This document shows positions 4,939-5,756 of a stretch of 5,756 nt of DNA, piece after piece. Each line of letters begins with the position of its first letter. The first letter of the stretch is position 1. The position numbers and the translations under genes were made by a program. The stretch is taken from assembly GCA_011372335.1 (NCBI GenBank), contig DRSY01000031.1:1-5756 (forward strand). Direction: 5' to 3'. This DNA comes from Candidatus Woesearchaeota archaeon. GTDB taxonomy: Archaea > Nanobdellota > Nanobdellia > Woesearchaeales > SM23-78. The notes under the pieces are model-generated. The model did not search any database. It saw only the letters and a list, made by a program, of their open reading frames with translations, and had not been told where the DNA came from.

Positions 4939-5139
4939 ACCCTTATGAATTTTCTTAGCTTGTTCAATGCATTTCTTCTCGTACTAATTTTTTTCTTCCT
5001 GTGACATCTCAACAAAAGTTTTGGAAAATCCATTTAGTTGAAAAATTTGATCCCCGCCCAAAACCAAGGCAGCATAAGGGTTAAAACAACTTTAATGTTT
5101 TACACATCAAAATTTTTCGACTGAAAGAAATGTCTCCAT
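4929..5139 (-). pseudogene. Possible degraded minus-strand coding fragment
   Basis: Read on the minus strand from ATG 5139-5137, a frame has stops at TGA 5109-5107 and TAA 5094-5092. It then runs 35 codons from 5091 to TAG 4986-4984 with a protein-like sequence (NPYAALVLGGDQIFQLNG, then SKTFVEMSQEEK). The stop falls just after a run of seven A (4994-4988). With six A instead, the reading would continue in the next frame to TAA 4931-4929, giving a basic tail that includes NALNKLRKFIRVKN. I recognise no family. It may be a decayed gene or a chance open stretch, and it lies downstream of the HAD gene on the same strand. Confidence 0.2.
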
Positions 5140-5215
5140 GATTGTATAAATAATTTACAGAAACACCTCAAGACAATAAGAATTCGCTAGTTTTGCTTCT
5201 TTTGTTTTAAGAGAC

Positions 5216-5756
5216 CTAAGAGAAAGCCACAGAACTCTTATACTCTTGCAAAAGCTTTTTGAGCCTTCTTTTGTTTAGTTTTTTCTTGTAAGAATATATT
5301 CTATTTATCATATCATCTGCGTTTTTCCAATCATTTTTCCAGCAGATCGCTTCATATAATTCCTTAATATAATAGATGATCTGATAGATTTTTTCCCAAT
5401 TTTTTGCTTCATAAATCCTTTTCCTATAAGAAAAAGGAAGGTCTATATGATAGTTCTCTGGCTGTCTGTAATAAACTAATTCAACTGGGTAAGCTACAAT
5501 TTGCTTTAACTTTTTGAAGTCATCATCTATGTGTATTCTTGCTTTTAATTTTCTGATGATCTTTCCTTTCGGTCTGGTTTCTGTAATAAATATTCCATCG
5601 ACTACTTTATTAAGGTGTTTCTTAACAAATTCTAGAACGGCATAATATTCGTGGCTTTTTCTTGAACTAATGACCACGAATTTAAATCCTTCATTGCGCA
5701 GCTTAGTCAAGATAGGCAAACATTTATTAGGAATTTTATATTCTCTAACAAATCCT
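5216..5756 (-). CDS. HAD-superfamily hydrolase-like protein, 3' part (5' end outside window)
   Basis: The frame is open to the window edge. TTG 5719-5717 could be taken as a start, but 12 further in-frame codons precede it without a stop and fit the helix before HAD motif II, so the gene most likely begins beyond 5756. Counting from that TTG, KFVVISSR (13-20) is a motif II strand with its Ser. PKGKIIRKL (50-58) supplies the motif III Lys, and RIHIDDD (61-67) is motif IV with the metal-binding acidic pair. The nucleophile motif DxDxT would lie upstream and is unseen, so activity cannot be judged. The layout recalls the 5'-nucleotidase/NT5C-like or COG5663-type HAD proteins. The last 60 residues (about 108-167) are a helical, Lys- and Tyr-rich extension. 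The DNA is much more AT-rich than the genes to the left, and Lys is mostly AAA. Confidence 0.75.
   Translation of the reverse strand, partial: GFVREYKIPNKCLPILTKLRNEGFKFVVISSRKSHEYYAVLEFVKKHLNKVVDGIFITETRPKGKIIRKLKARIHIDDDFKKLKQIVAYPVELVYYRQPENYHIDLPFSYRKRIYEAKNWEKIYQIIYYIKELYEAICWKNDWKNADDMINRIYSYKKKLNKRRLKKLLQEYKSSVAFS

Larger units (their letters stand above)
4795..5215. other. 421-bp convergent intergenic region without a convincing gene
   Basis: This lies between the permease stop and the stop of the minus-strand HAD gene. It contains an inverted repeat (4796-4812), a GC-richer stretch with pairing potential (about 4811-4938), and a degenerate minus-strand frame (about 4929-5139). Positions 5140-5215 are AT-rich with nothing recognisable. 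No tRNA, CRISPR repeat or transposon end was found. Confidence 0.7.

Noticed and set aside
4945..5004. A 19-residue hydrophobic plus-strand frame (MNFLSLFNAFLLV...)
   Set aside because: It has no Shine-Dalgarno or suitably placed TATA box. T-rich DNA gives Phe/Leu-rich frames by chance, and it is antisense to the decayed minus-strand frame.

Overview
The window looks archaeal. Four genes are preceded by boxes of the form TTTATAAA or TTTATATA. Two of these sit 29-30 nt ahead of an ATG, the geometry of leaderless archaeal transcripts. Another gene has a GGGGGTG Shine-Dalgarno sequence matching the archaeal 16S tail. The gene content agrees: diphthine--ammonia ligase, the archaeal form of a TctA-type permease, and a membrane-anchored Cys-rich 'ETDVDCGG' repeat protein. 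That last type is familiar from small-genome archaea, so a DPANN lineage (Woesearchaeota/Pacearchaeota-like) is my guess. That placement is inference only.

Layout. Positions 1-786 hold the 3' end of dph6 and, 12 nt later, a class I glutamine-amidotransferase-like protein that appears to be co-transcribed. Its nucleophilic Cys is replaced by Ser. Positions 787-3428 hold three plus-strand genes, each with its own promoter: a 113-residue membrane-anchored OB-fold protein, a 388-residue AAA+/ExeA-Orc-type ATPase with a long charged tail, and a single-pass surface protein with two Cys-rich repeats and a beta-rich C-terminal domain. Positions 3586-4794 hold a 402-residue polytopic permease of the TctA family, probably leaderless. 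Positions 4795-5215 have no convincing gene. They hold a small inverted repeat, a GC-richer structured stretch that may be a small RNA, and a degenerate minus-strand reading frame. Positions 5216-5756, minus strand, hold the 3' part of a HAD-superfamily protein in visibly more AT-rich DNA, convergent with the permease gene.

How the genes fit together. Only dph6 and the amidotransferase-like gene form an apparent operon. The other genes look individually transcribed. The OB-fold, ATPase and surface-protein promoters resemble each other (AAAC, with or without A, then TTTATA), but this is close to a generic archaeal BRE/TATA and does not prove a shared regulon. No known mobile element, CRISPR array, tRNA or rRNA is visible. 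The points most worth a second look are the Cys-to-Ser amidotransferase, the operator-like palindrome plus seven-codon leader ORF with three successive stops ahead of the surface-protein gene, and the candidate RNA at about 4811-4938.
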